A stretch of DNA of 64,000 nt. Source: Pseudosporangium ferrugineum. Its GTDB lineage: Bacteria; Actinomycetota; Actinomycetes; Mycobacteriales; Micromonosporaceae. Within the stretch, counting starts at the first letter, position 1; each line of letters starts with the position of its first letter. Positions 26,082-34,586 of this stretch are shown in pieces. Location of the stretch: assembly GCF_003002065.1 (NCBI RefSeq), contig NZ_PVZG01000008.1:186001-250000 (forward strand), read 5' to 3'. The position numbers and the translations under genes were made by a program. The notes beneath the pieces were generated by a model. It was given only the letters and a program-made list of their open reading frames with translations, was not told the DNA's origin and searched no databases.

Positions 26082-27875
26082 TCAGTACGCTCCCGACGAC
26101 CGCACCACCGCGGTCATGGTCCGCAAAAGGATCACCAAGTCCAAACTCAAGGACCAGTTCTCCACATAGCGAAGGTCGAGCCTGACCGCTTCCTCCCAGG
26201 GCAGATCCGAACGACCGGAAACCTGCCACAGGCCCGTCATGCCGGGTTTGACCGCCAGCCGGCGCCGCACGTCGTCGGCGTAGGCGGCGACCTCCGACGG
26301 CAACGGGGGACGCGGCCCGACCAGCGACATCTGTCCCAGCAGAACGTTGACCAGCTGCGGGAGTTCGTCCAGCGAGAGCCGGCGCAGCCACCGTCCGACC
26401 GGGGTGACGCGCGGGTCGTCGCGCATTTTGAAGAGCACACCGTCGTGCTCGTTGAGGTGCCGGAGCTCGGCCAGCCGGGCCTCGGCGTCGACGTACATGC
26501 TGCGGAACTTGAAGATGCGGAACTCGGACCCGTCACGGCCGACCCGCACCTGCCGAAAGAGTACCGGGCCGCGGGAAGTCACCCGGACGCACAGTGCGAC
26601 GGTCAGCAGCACCGGACCGAAGACGATCAACAGGATCAGCGCGCCCAGGCGGTCGAACAGGTCCTTGATCACCCGTGCCCCGCCGTGCAGCCGCGGATGC
26701 TCGACGTGCAGCATCGGCAGGCCGTCGAACGGGCGGATCGTGGTGCGGGCCCCGGCGACGTCGATCAGCGCGCTCGCCACCACCAGGTCCACCTCGTCGC
26801 GTTCCAGCCGCCACGCGAGCCGGCGCAGCGCGACGCCGTCGAGCTCGGGGCAGCTCAGCACCACCACGGTGTCCGCCTCGGCGGCGTCCACGGCGTTCGC
26901 CACGTCGTCGAAGGTCCCGTACACCGGCAGGTCGACGAGGCCGTCGTGGCCGGGCGGCAGGCAGGCGCCGACCACCTCGAGGCCGTGGTAGCGCTCGCGG
27001 CGCAACTGCCGGGTGATGCCGATGACGGACAGCTCGTGCCCGACCACCAGCACGCGCCGCAGGCTCTCGCCGCGCGCCCGTTCCAGATGCAGACGCTTGC
27101 GCATCGCGAACCGGAGAACCACGACAGTGACTATCGCGGTCGGCAGCGCGGCCAGGACGTAGGACCGGGCAAGGTCCAGTTCCAGCGCGTACGAGGTGAC
27201 GGCCGCGCCCGCGATCAGGCCCACGCCGCCGCGGAACACGCGCTGGTACTCGTCCGTGCCGACGAACAGGAAGCGGCGCTCGTACGCCCGGCTCACCACC
27301 AGGACCGCGAGCAGTGCCACCGGCAGCAACGCCGACAGCAGCAGATACCACCGGTTGTACGTGGTCACCTCGTCGCCGAAGCGCAGCGCGAACGTCACCG
27401 CGCCCGCGGCCACCCCGGCCAGCAGGTCGCTGACCACCAGCGCGCGCACGTACCGGCGCTCCCACCGCTGCCGGCGGGACATCGCCGCGTGCTTGCCGCG
27501 TACCCGGGTGAAGGGCCGGGTGGCGGGCCGGGCCGCCGCCGACCGGTTGGGCCGGTCCGACCAGTGCCGCTCCGCCGCCTGGTTCCGGGCCCGCTCGCCG
27601 GGGAGCCGCCCGCCGGCGCCCGCCTGGGGAGGCGCGTTGTCGTCCTCGCCCGGAGCCCGCAGCGGTGCGGGGATCTTGCTGTTGCGCCCGCGCTCGCGGT
27701 GCGGCGCCGGGCGCGTCGGGCGCGGCCCGTGATTGGCCGGCGGGTGGTTCGCCGGGCCCAGAGTCTCCGGATGGTCGGCGCGCGAGTCCGGGCCGCCCCG
27801 CCGCTGCACCGTGGGCAGGATCACCGTCGATTCGTCCAGAGCCGTCATGGGCCTTCCGGACAGGTCCTGAGTCAC
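26082..27875 (-). CDS. Polyprenyl glycosylphosphotransferase (exopolysaccharide priming enzyme)
   Basis: 597 aa. The N-terminal ~130 residues are Pro/Arg-rich and disordered. Four or five membrane helices follow ('YVRALVVSDLLAGVAAGAVTFAL', 'WYLLLSALLPVALLAVLVV'), then a CoA-binding-like Rossmann region ('RRVLVVGHELSVIGITRQL'). The C-terminal bacterial sugar transferase domain has 'FKFRSMYVDAEARL' and 'LRRLSLDELPQLVNVLLGQMSLVGPRPP'. It would load a hexose-1-phosphate on undecaprenyl phosphate to start a surface polysaccharide. GTG at 27875 has GGGGGAGG 5 nt upstream. First gene of an apparent operon with cysQ-cysD-cysN; no glycosyltransferase partners nearby. Confidence 0.92.
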   Translation of the reverse strand: MTQDLSGRPMTALDESTVILPTVQRRGGPDSRADHPETLGPANHPPANHGPRPTRPAPHRERGRNSKIPAPLRAPGEDDNAPPQAGAGGRLPGERARNQAAERHWSDRPNRSAAARPATRPFTRVRGKHAAMSRRQRWERRYVRALVVSDLLAGVAAGAVTFALRFGDEVTTYNRWYLLLSALLPVALLAVLVVSRAYERRFLFVGTDEYQRVFRGGVGLIAGAAVTSYALELDLARSYVLAALPTAIVTVVVLRFAMRKRLHLERARGESLRRVLVVGHELSVIGITRQLRRERYHGLEVVGACLPPGHDGLVDLPVYGTFDDVANAVDAAEADTVVVLSCPELDGVALRRLAWRLERDEVDLVVASALIDVAGARTTIRPFDGLPMLHVEHPRLHGGARVIKDLFDRLGALILLIVFGPVLLTVALCVRVTSRGPVLFRQVRVGRDGSEFRIFKFRSMYVDAEARLAELRHLNEHDGVLFKMRDDPRVTPVGRWLRRLSLDELPQLVNVLLGQMSLVGPRPPLPSEVAAYADDVRRRLAVKPGMTGLWQVSGRSDLPWEEAVRLDLRYVENWSLSLDLVILLRTMTAVVRSSGAY

Positions 27876-28034
27876 CCGAACCTCCCCCGCGCCGTCGATA
27901 CCTGGGCACCGAAGTGGTGCGCTATAGGCCCAACGCGGAAAAGGCGGACAGCGACACGGGACCGATAGACGGACAAAACGGCCTAAAGGATCTATCCATT
28001 CCGCCCTCGCCCGGCACCGTGACGTGGTATCCGA

Positions 28035-28625
28035 TCAGCCGCCGTGATACTTGTTCTGCGCCCACTCGACGCCCTCGACGACCACGGCCTCGACCACGTC
28101 CGCGGCCCGGTCGACCAGGAACTCCAACTCCTTGCGCTCCGCGCCGGAGAAGTCCGACAGCACGAAATCGGCGGGATCCTGGCGCCCCGGCGGACGCCCG
28201 ATGCCGAACCGGACCCGCGCGTACTCCTTGCTGCCCAGCGACTTCGACATCGAGCGAAGACCGTTGTGGCCGCCCTCGCCGCCGCCGCGCTTCACCCGCA
28301 ACTGCCCGTACGGGACATCGAGCTCGTCGTGCACCGCGACGATGTTCTCGACCGGCACCTTGAAGAACTGCGCCAGGGCGACGACGGGCGCGCCCGACAG
28401 GTTCATGTACGTCAACGGCTTCGCCAGGATGAGCTTCGGGCCGCCGAAGCCCAGCCGGCCCTCGGCCACCTCCGCCACCGCCCGCTTGTGCCGGCCGAAC
28501 TTGCCGCCGACCCGGGACGCCAGCAGGCCGGCCACCATGAAGCCGACGTTGTGCCGGTTGGCCGCGTACTCCCGGCCGGGGTTGCCCAGGCCGACCACCA
28601 GCCAGGGTGCGTCCTCGGTCATCAC
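28035..28625 (-). CDS. pth: Peptidyl-tRNA hydrolase
   Basis: 196 aa. Releases peptides from prematurely dropped peptidyl-tRNA. The signature 'LVVGLGNPGREYAANRHNVGF' holds the catalytic His (RHNVG, about residue 25). 'PLTYMNLSGAPV' and 'VHDELDVPYGQLRVKRGGGEGGHNGLRS' hold the conserved Asp and the GGHNG RNA-binding loop. ATG at 28625. Follows rplY with a strong hairpin between, as in many actinobacteria. Confidence 0.97.
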   Translation of the reverse strand: MMTEDAPWLVVGLGNPGREYAANRHNVGFMVAGLLASRVGGKFGRHKRAVAEVAEGRLGFGGPKLILAKPLTYMNLSGAPVVALAQFFKVPVENIVAVHDELDVPYGQLRVKRGGGEGGHNGLRSMSKSLGSKEYARVRFGIGRPPGRQDPADFVLSDFSGAERKELEFLVDRAADVVEAVVVEGVEWAQNKYHGG

Positions 28626-28640
28626 GTCTCCTCAACGAAA

Positions 28641-28672
28641 ACAGGGAAAGTGCCGCTCGGCACTTTCCCTGT
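28641..28672 (-). terminator. Hairpin between rplY and pth
   Basis: ACAGGGAAAGTGCC (28641-28654) pairs perfectly with 28659-28672 around a GCTC tetraloop, giving a 14-bp stem. It starts 15 bases after the rplY stop and 16 bases before the pth start. It probably limits read-through from rplY into pth. It could also be an RNA-processing site. Confidence 0.7.
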
Positions 28673-28687
28673 CAGGCGCTTGCCAGA

Positions 28688-29320
28688 TCAGCCGGCGGCT
28701 TCCTCGGAGGCCTCGGCGGCACCGGCCTCGGCGGTCTCGCCCTCGGCGTCGCCACCCTCCATCTGCTCGGCGGTCTGCGCCTGCGAGATGACGGCGATGA
28801 CGAAGTCGGGCTCGACGGCCAGCTCGGTGCCCTGCGGCAGGGTCACGTCGCCGGCGGTGACCTGCGAACCCGCCTCCAGGCCCTCGATGGAGACCTCGAA
28901 GCCGTTCGGCAGGTGCATCGCCTCGGCGGTGATCGACAGGGTCGTGCTCTCGCTGACGACCAGCGTGTTGCGGGCGGCCTCGCCGACCAGCGTCACGGGG
29001 ACGTCGACCTGGACCTTCTCGCCACGCTTCACGATGATCAGGTCCACGTGCTCGTACGTGTCCTTGATCGGGTCGCGCTGGATCGCCTTCGGCAGGGCCA
29101 GCGTGGCCCCGGTGCCGCCGGCGACGTCGATCGTGAAGACCTGGTTGAGGCCACCGTGGCGGATCGCGGCGGCGAACTCACGCGCGGGCAGCGCGATGTG
29201 GACGGGGGCTTCGCCGTGGCCGTACAGCACGGCAGGCACCAGGCCGGCCCGGCGCGTGCGGCGGGCACCACCCTTGCCGAACTCGGTACGGGGCTCGGCG
29301 CTGATCTTTACCTCGGACAC
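28688..29320 (-). CDS. rplY: 50S ribosomal protein L25 (CTC/TL5 long form)
   Basis: 210 aa. The N-terminal L25 domain binds 5S rRNA ('SEVKISAEPRTEFGKGGARRTRRAGLVPAVLYG', about residues 2-95). The C-terminal TL5 beta domain contains 'VDVPVTLVGEAARNTLVVSESTTLSI'. A Glu/Ala-rich tail ('EGETAEAGAAEASEEAAG') ends the protein. Length fits the actinobacterial CTC form. ATG at 29320 with GGAG nearby upstream. Part of the conserved prs-rplY-pth order. Confidence 0.95.
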   Translation of the reverse strand: MSEVKISAEPRTEFGKGGARRTRRAGLVPAVLYGHGEAPVHIALPAREFAAAIRHGGLNQVFTIDVAGGTGATLALPKAIQRDPIKDTYEHVDLIIVKRGEKVQVDVPVTLVGEAARNTLVVSESTTLSITAEAMHLPNGFEVSIEGLEAGSQVTAGDVTLPQGTELAVEPDFVIAVISQAQTAEQMEGGDAEGETAEAGAAEASEEAAG

Positions 29321-29812
29321 GGGGAAACTCCTGAAACTTGGATCGGGCTGCGTCTAAGTCGGCGGGCTGCGGGCTGTTCGGCGGTGCCGAGCATGGGTGG
29401 TGCTCAGTGCTCGGCAAGGGGCGCACTGGGCACAGGCCCGGAGCACCGCGTCGATCACGGTGCCTCAAGCGAACTCCGCAAACCTGCAGCAGACCGCGTG
29501 GCACCCTCGCCGTGGCAACCGCACCAGCTTACCTGCTCTTGCCGCGCCCTAACCGGCGGGTCCCGGCAGCTCACTCTCCCTGCGAAAAGTTCACCCGGTC
29601 GATGCAACTTGCACGCGCGAACCGAGCCGCCCGGAGCCGCCCCGCCACCCTGCCCGGGCGACCCAGCCGCCCTGCCTGGGCAGCCCCGCCGCCCTGGCTG
29701 GGCAGCCGCGGAAGCCCGAAGTCAGGCGGGCCGCCGCGTCAAGCCCAGCCACAACCACCGCCCGACGAGCCGCCGCCGGGCGCCGCCCCGGCGCACTGCC
29801 GCCGGCGGTGGG
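29321..29812. other. Interval between rplY and prs, no gene seen
   Basis: About 490 bases. The half next to rplY should hold its promoter; the half next to prs (29640-29800) is low-complexity CCGCC-rich DNA with repeated 'CCTGGCTGGGCAGCC'-like units. A weak hairpin GCACCG...CGGTGC lies near 29440-29465. Frames across the interval have no start signal or protein-like composition. No tRNA or other RNA gene recognised. Confidence 0.5.
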
Positions 29813-30793
29813 TCAGCTGAGGCCGCCGAACAGGGTGGTCACCGAGCCGTCGTCGAAGACCTCGCGGATCGCGCGGGCCAGCAGCGGGGCGATGGACAGC
29901 ACCGTGATCTTGTCGAGCCGCTTCTCCGGCGGGAGCGGGAGGGTGTTCGTCACCACCAGCTCCGAGATGCGGCTGTTCTTGAGCCGCTCGGTCGCCGGGT
30001 CGGACAGCAGGGCGTGGGTCGACGCCACGATCACGTCCGCGGCGCCCGAGTCGAACAGGATGTCCGCGGCCTTGGCGATCGTGCCGCCCGTGTCGATCAT
30101 GTCGTCGACGATCAGGCAGACCCGGCCCTCGACCTCGCCGACCACCCGGTTGGCGACGACCTGGTTCGGCTTCAGCGGGTCCCGGGTCTTGTGGATGAAC
30201 GCCAGCGGGCAGCCGCCCAGCCGGTCCGTCCAGCGCTCGGCGACGCGCACCCGGCCCGAGTCGGGGGCGACCACCGTCATCGGCCGGCCCTCGAACTTGC
30301 GCTGCACGTGCTCGGCGAGGATGTCCATCGCGAACAGGTGGTCCACCGGGCCGTCGAAGAAGCCCTGGATCTGCGCGGTGTGCAGGTCCACGGTCAGGAT
30401 CCGGTTGGCGCCCGCGGTCTTCAGCAGGTCGGCGACCAGCCGGGCGGAGATCGGTTCCCGGCCGCGGTGCTTCTTGTCCTGCCGCGAGTACGGGTAGAAC
30501 GGCAGCACGACGGTGATCCGCTTCGCCGAGCCCCGCTTGAGGGCGTCGATCATGATCAGCGTCTCCATGACCCACCGGTTCACGCCCTCGGTGACCGACT
30601 GCACCACGAAGGCGTCGGACCCGCGGACGGAATCCTTGAACCGGACGAAGATCTCACCGTTGGCGAACTCGTACGAATCCGAGGGCGTCGGCGCGATGCC
30701 CAGCACCTGCCCGATCTCCTCGGCCAGCTCCGGGAAGCCGCGCCCGGAGAAAAGCATCAAACTCTTACGGTTCTCCGCGACGATGCTGCCCAT
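29813..30793 (-). CDS. prs: Ribose-phosphate pyrophosphokinase
   Basis: 326 aa; makes PRPP from ribose-5-phosphate and ATP. Start MGSIVAENRKSLMLFSGRGF. 'YFANGE'-like 'SYEFANGEIFVRFKDSVRG', ATP site 'PFYPYSRQDKKHRGREPISA', and the PRPP-binding loop 'VCLIVDDMIDTGGTIAKAAD' near residue 225 are intact. Length is standard. ATG at 30793 lies 135 bases after the glmU stop, in the usual glmU-prs order. Supplies nucleotide, His and Trp synthesis. Confidence 0.97.
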   Translation of the reverse strand: MGSIVAENRKSLMLFSGRGFPELAEEIGQVLGIAPTPSDSYEFANGEIFVRFKDSVRGSDAFVVQSVTEGVNRWVMETLIMIDALKRGSAKRITVVLPFYPYSRQDKKHRGREPISARLVADLLKTAGANRILTVDLHTAQIQGFFDGPVDHLFAMDILAEHVQRKFEGRPMTVVAPDSGRVRVAERWTDRLGGCPLAFIHKTRDPLKPNQVVANRVVGEVEGRVCLIVDDMIDTGGTIAKAADILFDSGAADVIVASTHALLSDPATERLKNSRISELVVTNTLPLPPEKRLDKITVLSIAPLLARAIREVFDDGSVTTLFGGLS

Positions 30794-30928
30794 GGGCTCG
30801 TCCGCTCCCGTGATCGAGGGGTTAGTCACCTGAAGTATCACCCGAGGCCGGCCGGAGGCCACGTGCCGGATCCGGGTCGTGGGATGCCTCACCCCAGCTT
30901 GCGCCACAGGCGACTCGCTGCCTAGGTG

Positions 30929-32374
30929 CTACTCCGCGGTCCCTCCGGACGCCCCCGCCGCCTTCTCCGCCGCGTCCGCCGACACCGTGCCCGGCCGCTT
31001 CCGGGCCGTCCAGCCCTCCACGTTGCGCTGCGGGGCCCGGGTGACGCCCAGGTTCCCGGCCGGCACGTCCTTGGCGACGGCGCTGCCCGCGGCCACGTAC
31101 GCGCCCGGGCCGATCTCCACCGGCGCGATCAGCACGGTGTCGCTGCCCACGAACGCCGCCTCGCCGACCGTCGTGTGGCTCTTCCGGACGCCGTCGTAGT
31201 TGGCGAAGATCGTGCCGGCGCCGATGTTCGACCTCGGGCCGATCGTCGCGTCGCCCACGTACGACAGGTGCGGCACCTTGGCGCCCGCGCCCAGCTCGGC
31301 GTTCTTCGTCTCGACGAACCCGCCGACCTTCGACTTGCGGCCGAGCCGGGTGCCGGGCCGCAGGTACGAGTAGGGGCCCACGGTCGCGTCCGGCCCGATC
31401 TGCGCCCCGATCGAGTGCGAGCGCAGCACGGTGGCACACTCCGCGACCACGGTGTCCACCAGCGTGGTGTCCGGGCCGATCACCGCGCCGGTCGCCACCG
31501 CCGTCCCGCCCTGGAGCTGGCAGTTCTGGTCGATCACGGCGTCCGGCTCGAGCGTCACCGTCACGTCGATCCAGGTCGTCGCCGGGTCGAGGATCGAGAC
31601 GCCGGCCCGCATCCACGCCGTGTTGACCCGGTCCCGCAGCAGGCCGCGCAGCCGCGCCAGCTCGGCCCGGTCGTTGCAGCCGAGGGTCTCCTGCGCGTCC
31701 GCGGCCACGTGCACGCCGACCGGGTGCCCGACCGCCGCGAGGATGCCGAAGACGTCGGTGAGGTATTCCTCGCCCTGGTCGTTGTCGGTGGACAGCTTCC
31801 CGAGCGCCTCCCGCAGCAGGGCGGCGTCGAAGACGTAGATGCCGGCGTTGATCTCCCGGATCGCCCGGACCTCGGCGGAGGCGTCCCGCTCCTCGACGAT
31901 CCGCTCGAGGTTGCCGTCGGCGCCCCGCACGATCCGGCCCAGGCCGGTGGGGTCGGCCACCTCGGCCGCCAGCACGGTCGCGCCCTTGCGGCCCGACTCG
32001 TGCGCGGCGATCAGCGCCTCGACGGTCTCCGGCCGCAGCAGCGGCACGTCGGCGTTGAGCACCACGACGGTGCCGGTCGCCTCCGGAATGGCGTCGAGCG
32101 CGATGCGTACGGCGTGACCGGTCCCGTTCTGCTGCGCCTGGACCACCGGGGTGGCGCCGGGGGCTATCTCGGCCAGGTGGGCGCGCACCTGGTCGGCCTT
32201 GTGCCCGACGACCACGACGGTGCGGGACGCCCGCGCGGCCTCGGCGGCGTGCAGCACGTGGCCGAGCAGCGTCCGCCCGAGCAGCGGGTGCAGCATCTTG
32301 GGCGTCGCGGACTTCATCCGCTTGCCTTCACCGGCGGCGAGGACGACGACGGTACGACTCGGGGCCTGGCTCAC
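30929..32374 (-). CDS. glmU: Bifunctional GlmU (GlcN-1-P acetyltransferase / UDP-GlcNAc pyrophosphorylase)
   Basis: 481 aa. The N-terminal pyrophosphorylase has 'VVVLAAGEGKRMKSATPKML'. The C-terminal left-handed beta-helix acetyltransferase shows hexapeptide repeats ('LGRKSKVGGFVETKNAELG', 'RSNIGAGTIFANYDG') and ends with a disordered KAAGASGGTAE tail. GTG at 32374 (MSQAPSRTVV) has GGAG 6 nt upstream; an ATG at 32386 is the alternative. It makes UDP-GlcNAc for peptidoglycan. In mycobacteria the neighbour on this side is a divergent TetR gene; here tRNA-Gln and the synthase block intervene. Confidence 0.97.
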   Translation of the reverse strand: MSQAPSRTVVVLAAGEGKRMKSATPKMLHPLLGRTLLGHVLHAAEAARASRTVVVVGHKADQVRAHLAEIAPGATPVVQAQQNGTGHAVRIALDAIPEATGTVVVLNADVPLLRPETVEALIAAHESGRKGATVLAAEVADPTGLGRIVRGADGNLERIVEERDASAEVRAIREINAGIYVFDAALLREALGKLSTDNDQGEEYLTDVFGILAAVGHPVGVHVAADAQETLGCNDRAELARLRGLLRDRVNTAWMRAGVSILDPATTWIDVTVTLEPDAVIDQNCQLQGGTAVATGAVIGPDTTLVDTVVAECATVLRSHSIGAQIGPDATVGPYSYLRPGTRLGRKSKVGGFVETKNAELGAGAKVPHLSYVGDATIGPRSNIGAGTIFANYDGVRKSHTTVGEAAFVGSDTVLIAPVEIGPGAYVAAGSAVAKDVPAGNLGVTRAPQRNVEGWTARKRPGTVSADAAEKAAGASGGTAE

Positions 32375-32441
32375 GCGGGACTCCATTGTTCGCAGTGTGG
32401 CAGTGAGTGAACGCGGCGCCAACTCAGCCGCAGACAGGAAG

Positions 32442-32512
32442 CTCCCGGGAGAGGATTCGAACCCCTATAGATGGCACCAAAAGCCACAGTCCTACCATTA
32501 GACGACCCGGGA
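32442..32512 (-). tRNA. tRNA-Gln (anticodon TTG)
   Basis: Read on the minus strand, the 7-bp acceptor TCCCGGG/CCCGGGA closes a cloverleaf. A D-arm contains TAATGGTAGGA, the anticodon loop CTTTTGG gives TTG, and the T-arm is GGGGTTCGAATCC with discriminator G. The 3' CCA is not encoded. It lies between glmU and the accessory block, a position typical of integration sites. Confidence 0.95.
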
Positions 32513-32549
32513 GGGCAAAGCGGACAAAACTCTAGGCTCTGTTCGCGGC

Positions 32550-33425
32550 TCACATACTAGCGTCTCCCTCGCCTCCGGTTGCGGACGCGATGCCTCGCAT
32601 CATGCCCTCCGTGCGCCAGTAGAGCTCCCGCGACTTCGGAACCTCGACAATCAGGCAGCCGCGATAAGCATCTCCGACGTGGTGGCGGACCGTGGACGGA
32701 TTGTGCGTCTTGAGCGTGGGGGGCCGGAAAAGCTCGAACGGCACCCCGACCACCTCGGCCCACCAGCGACCGGCCACCTCCGCGTCGGCCGACTGGTGGA
32801 TGCTGACCCGGCACTTCAGATTCCGGCGGTCCACGCCCATCAGCTCCGCGAAGCGGATGAACAGCTGGATCAGACACGGATCGCTGTTGATGAACATGGC
32901 ATGGCAGTTGTTCGGGCGCCAAGGCTTGGCCTTGGCGCCCTCGCACCAGTAGGCGACGGCGCCGAGGAGCTTGACCTCGCGGTCCGAGAGCTCGCCCACC
33001 CACGCCGCCTCCGCGGCGTTGGTGGCGGCCCGCTCGGCGTCGCGCTTCTGGCGCAGCGGCTCCCAGCGGGTCTCCGAAATGCGGCGGGAGTGCTCGCTGC
33101 GGCGCTCCCGGGCCCGCTCCGAGCTCTCGTCGAGCGGGAGGTGCCGGACCCAGAGGTACGCCGTCGACTTGGCGACGCCGAGCTTGGTGGCGATGTCGGG
33201 GACCGTGTGGCCGTCCCGCCGGAGGGCGACGGCCTCGGCGCGGAGGTCGTCCTTGGCGTTGGGCCGGCGGGTCCATTCGGGGGTGGGTTCGTTCCAGAGC
33301 CAGGCCGCCATGGTGTCGCGGCCGACGCCGAAGTGGGTGCGAAGTTGAGCCAGGGACATCCGGGTTTCCGCGCGCAGCCGGCGAGCTTCCGCCACACGCG
33401 GATCACCCTCGAAGGGTGTCTGCAT
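32550..33425 (-). CDS. HTH protein with possible LAGLIDADG-like endonuclease C-terminus
   Basis: 291 aa. Two helix-turn-helix-like segments occur: 'MSLAQLRTHFGVGRDTMAAWL' (about residues 23-43) and 'HTVPDIATKLGVAKSTAYLWVRHL' (about 72-95). An Arg/Glu-rich helical linker follows. The C-terminal ~140 residues ('LGAVAYWCEGAKAK', 'MFINSDPCLIQLFIRFAELMGV', 'WWAEVVGVPFELF') resemble a single LAGLIDADG-type fold as found in HTH-linked endonuclease-like proteins. That is pattern memory, not an alignment. ATG at 33425 is leaderless: -10 TAATGT ends 6 bases before it. Lies next to tRNA-Gln and may be a relic or resident of a mobile segment. Confidence 0.6.
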   Translation of the reverse strand: MQTPFEGDPRVAEARRLRAETRMSLAQLRTHFGVGRDTMAAWLWNEPTPEWTRRPNAKDDLRAEAVALRRDGHTVPDIATKLGVAKSTAYLWVRHLPLDESSERARERRSEHSRRISETRWEPLRQKRDAERAATNAAEAAWVGELSDREVKLLGAVAYWCEGAKAKPWRPNNCHAMFINSDPCLIQLFIRFAELMGVDRRNLKCRVSIHQSADAEVAGRWWAEVVGVPFELFRPPTLKTHNPSTVRHHVGDAYRGCLIVEVPKSRELYWRTEGMMRGIASATGGEGDASM

Positions 33426-33431
33426 GTAGGT

Positions 33432-33462
33432 ACATTACTGCGTGCGTACAGGACTATGTCAA
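33432..33462 (-). promoter_or_regulatory. Leaderless promoter of the HTH/endonuclease-like gene
   Basis: On the minus strand a consensus TTGACA (33462-33457) is followed after 19 bases by TAATGT (33437-33432), then 6 bases to the ATG at 33425. Transcription would start at or next to the A of ATG, a common actinobacterial leaderless layout. The -35 overlaps the stop codon region of the esterase gene. Confidence 0.65.
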
Positions 33463-34490
33463 TGCTTGGGGTGTGCCTTCAGGAAGGTCCAGATGGTCGC
33501 GGTCGCGTTCAGCGCGGTGGACGGCGGGTCGAGGTGGAACAGGCGCTGGGCGACCGGGGCCTGCCGGGAGCCGGGCCACTGGTGACCGGCGCCCGCGATG
33601 GAGATCAGCTCCACCGCCCGGCCGTCCGGGCAGGTCGCCACCGAGGTCGTCACCGGGCCCGACTTGGTGGTGGTCGGCGGCGCGCATCTGTCGGTCCGGC
33701 GCCACGTGTCGATGAGGGACGGCACGGACGGCCCGTCGATCTTCACCGGGAGGCGTCCCTTGCCGTCGTTGCTGCGGCGGCCGGGGCCTCCGGCGTACGG
33801 AATGGTGGGGTCGCTCTCGCCGTGGATGTGGATGATCGAGAGCGGGGCCGGCCGGTCACACTCGTTGATCATCGTGCCGGCCACCGGGGCGATGGCGGCG
33901 AAGATGTCGGTGTCGCAGGCGAGGCGGTAGGCGAGCAGCGCGCCGTTGGAGATGCCGGTCGCGTAGATCCGGCGGGGGTCGGTGCCGGGCACCGCGGCCA
34001 CCAGCTTGGTGATGAAGCCCACGTCGTTCACGTTCTCGCGGGCCGCCACGCCGCAGCAGTCGCGGCTGGCGTTCCAGGTGCGGTTGACCCCGTCCGGGTA
34101 CGCGACCACGAAGCCGCCCTTGTCGGCCTCGGCGTCCCAGCCGTACGACTGCTCGGCCTGCCGGCCGGTGCCGACCGCGCCGTGCAGGACGACCACGAGC
34201 GGCGCGCCGGCCTTCGCGGAGGCGGGGCGGTACAGCAGATAGGTGCGTTTGCGGCCGTCGACGGTGAGCGAGGCACTCGACTTGCCCGCCGGCAGCGTGG
34301 CGTTCGGCGCGGGGGCCTCGCCGGTCGTTCCGGGCGTCCCGGCCGAACCGGGCGTCCCGGTGCCGGCACCGGTCGAGGAGGAAGAGGAAGAATCCGGAGT
34401 GGGTTCGGGCCGGGGCGCGGGACGGTCACGTCCGGTGCAGCCCGCGAGCAGCAGCAGCGACACGGCGGCAAGGGCGATCGGGCGCTTCAT
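33459..34490 (-). CDS. LpqC-like secreted esterase lipoprotein (PHB depolymerase/feruloyl esterase family)
   Basis: 343 aa. Lipoprotein signal with lipobox LLAGC (Cys18), then a Ser/Thr/Pro/Gly-rich linker of about 50 residues. The alpha/beta-hydrolase domain has 'APLVVVLHGAVGTG' (oxyanion HG, about residue 105), nucleophile Ser in 'YATGISNGALLAYRLA' (about residue 175), Asp in 'IIHIHGESDPTIPY' and His in 'IAGAGHQWPG'. Substrate is unknown; the family includes feruloyl esterases and polyester depolymerases. Stop lies in the promoter of the downstream HTH gene. First gene on the insert side of the three secreted paralogs but not coupled to them. Confidence 0.85.
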   Translation of the reverse strand: MKRPIALAAVSLLLLAGCTGRDRPAPRPEPTPDSSSSSSTGAGTGTPGSAGTPGTTGEAPAPNATLPAGKSSASLTVDGRKRTYLLYRPASAKAGAPLVVVLHGAVGTGRQAEQSYGWDAEADKGGFVVAYPDGVNRTWNASRDCCGVAARENVNDVGFITKLVAAVPGTDPRRIYATGISNGALLAYRLACDTDIFAAIAPVAGTMINECDRPAPLSIIHIHGESDPTIPYAGGPGRRSNDGKGRLPVKIDGPSVPSLIDTWRRTDRCAPPTTTKSGPVTTSVATCPDGRAVELISIAGAGHQWPGSRQAPVAQRLFHLDPPSTALNATATIWTFLKAHPKH

Positions 34491-34544
34491 GACACCACCA
34501 TCCATCGAGGATGTTCGAGGAACGTATGGGGCGGGTCAGAACAA

Positions 34545-34576
34545 TGAGCGGGCCTCCCGGACGGGAGGCCCGCTCA
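34545..34576 (-). terminator. Hairpin after the first secreted paralog
   Basis: TGAGCGGGCCTCCC (34545-34558) pairs with 34563-34576 around a GGAC loop (14-bp stem, 15 if the closing G-C is counted). It begins 10 bases after the stop at 34587 and precedes the esterase gene. Likely end of the transcript from the lipid-synthase and secreted-paralog genes. Confidence 0.8.
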
Positions 34577-34586
34577 GCAAGCAGGG

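Noticed and set aside
29321..29812. Small RNA or extra gene between rplY and prs
   Set aside because: Only weak hairpins and low-complexity repeats; no promoter plus terminator pair, no codon structure.
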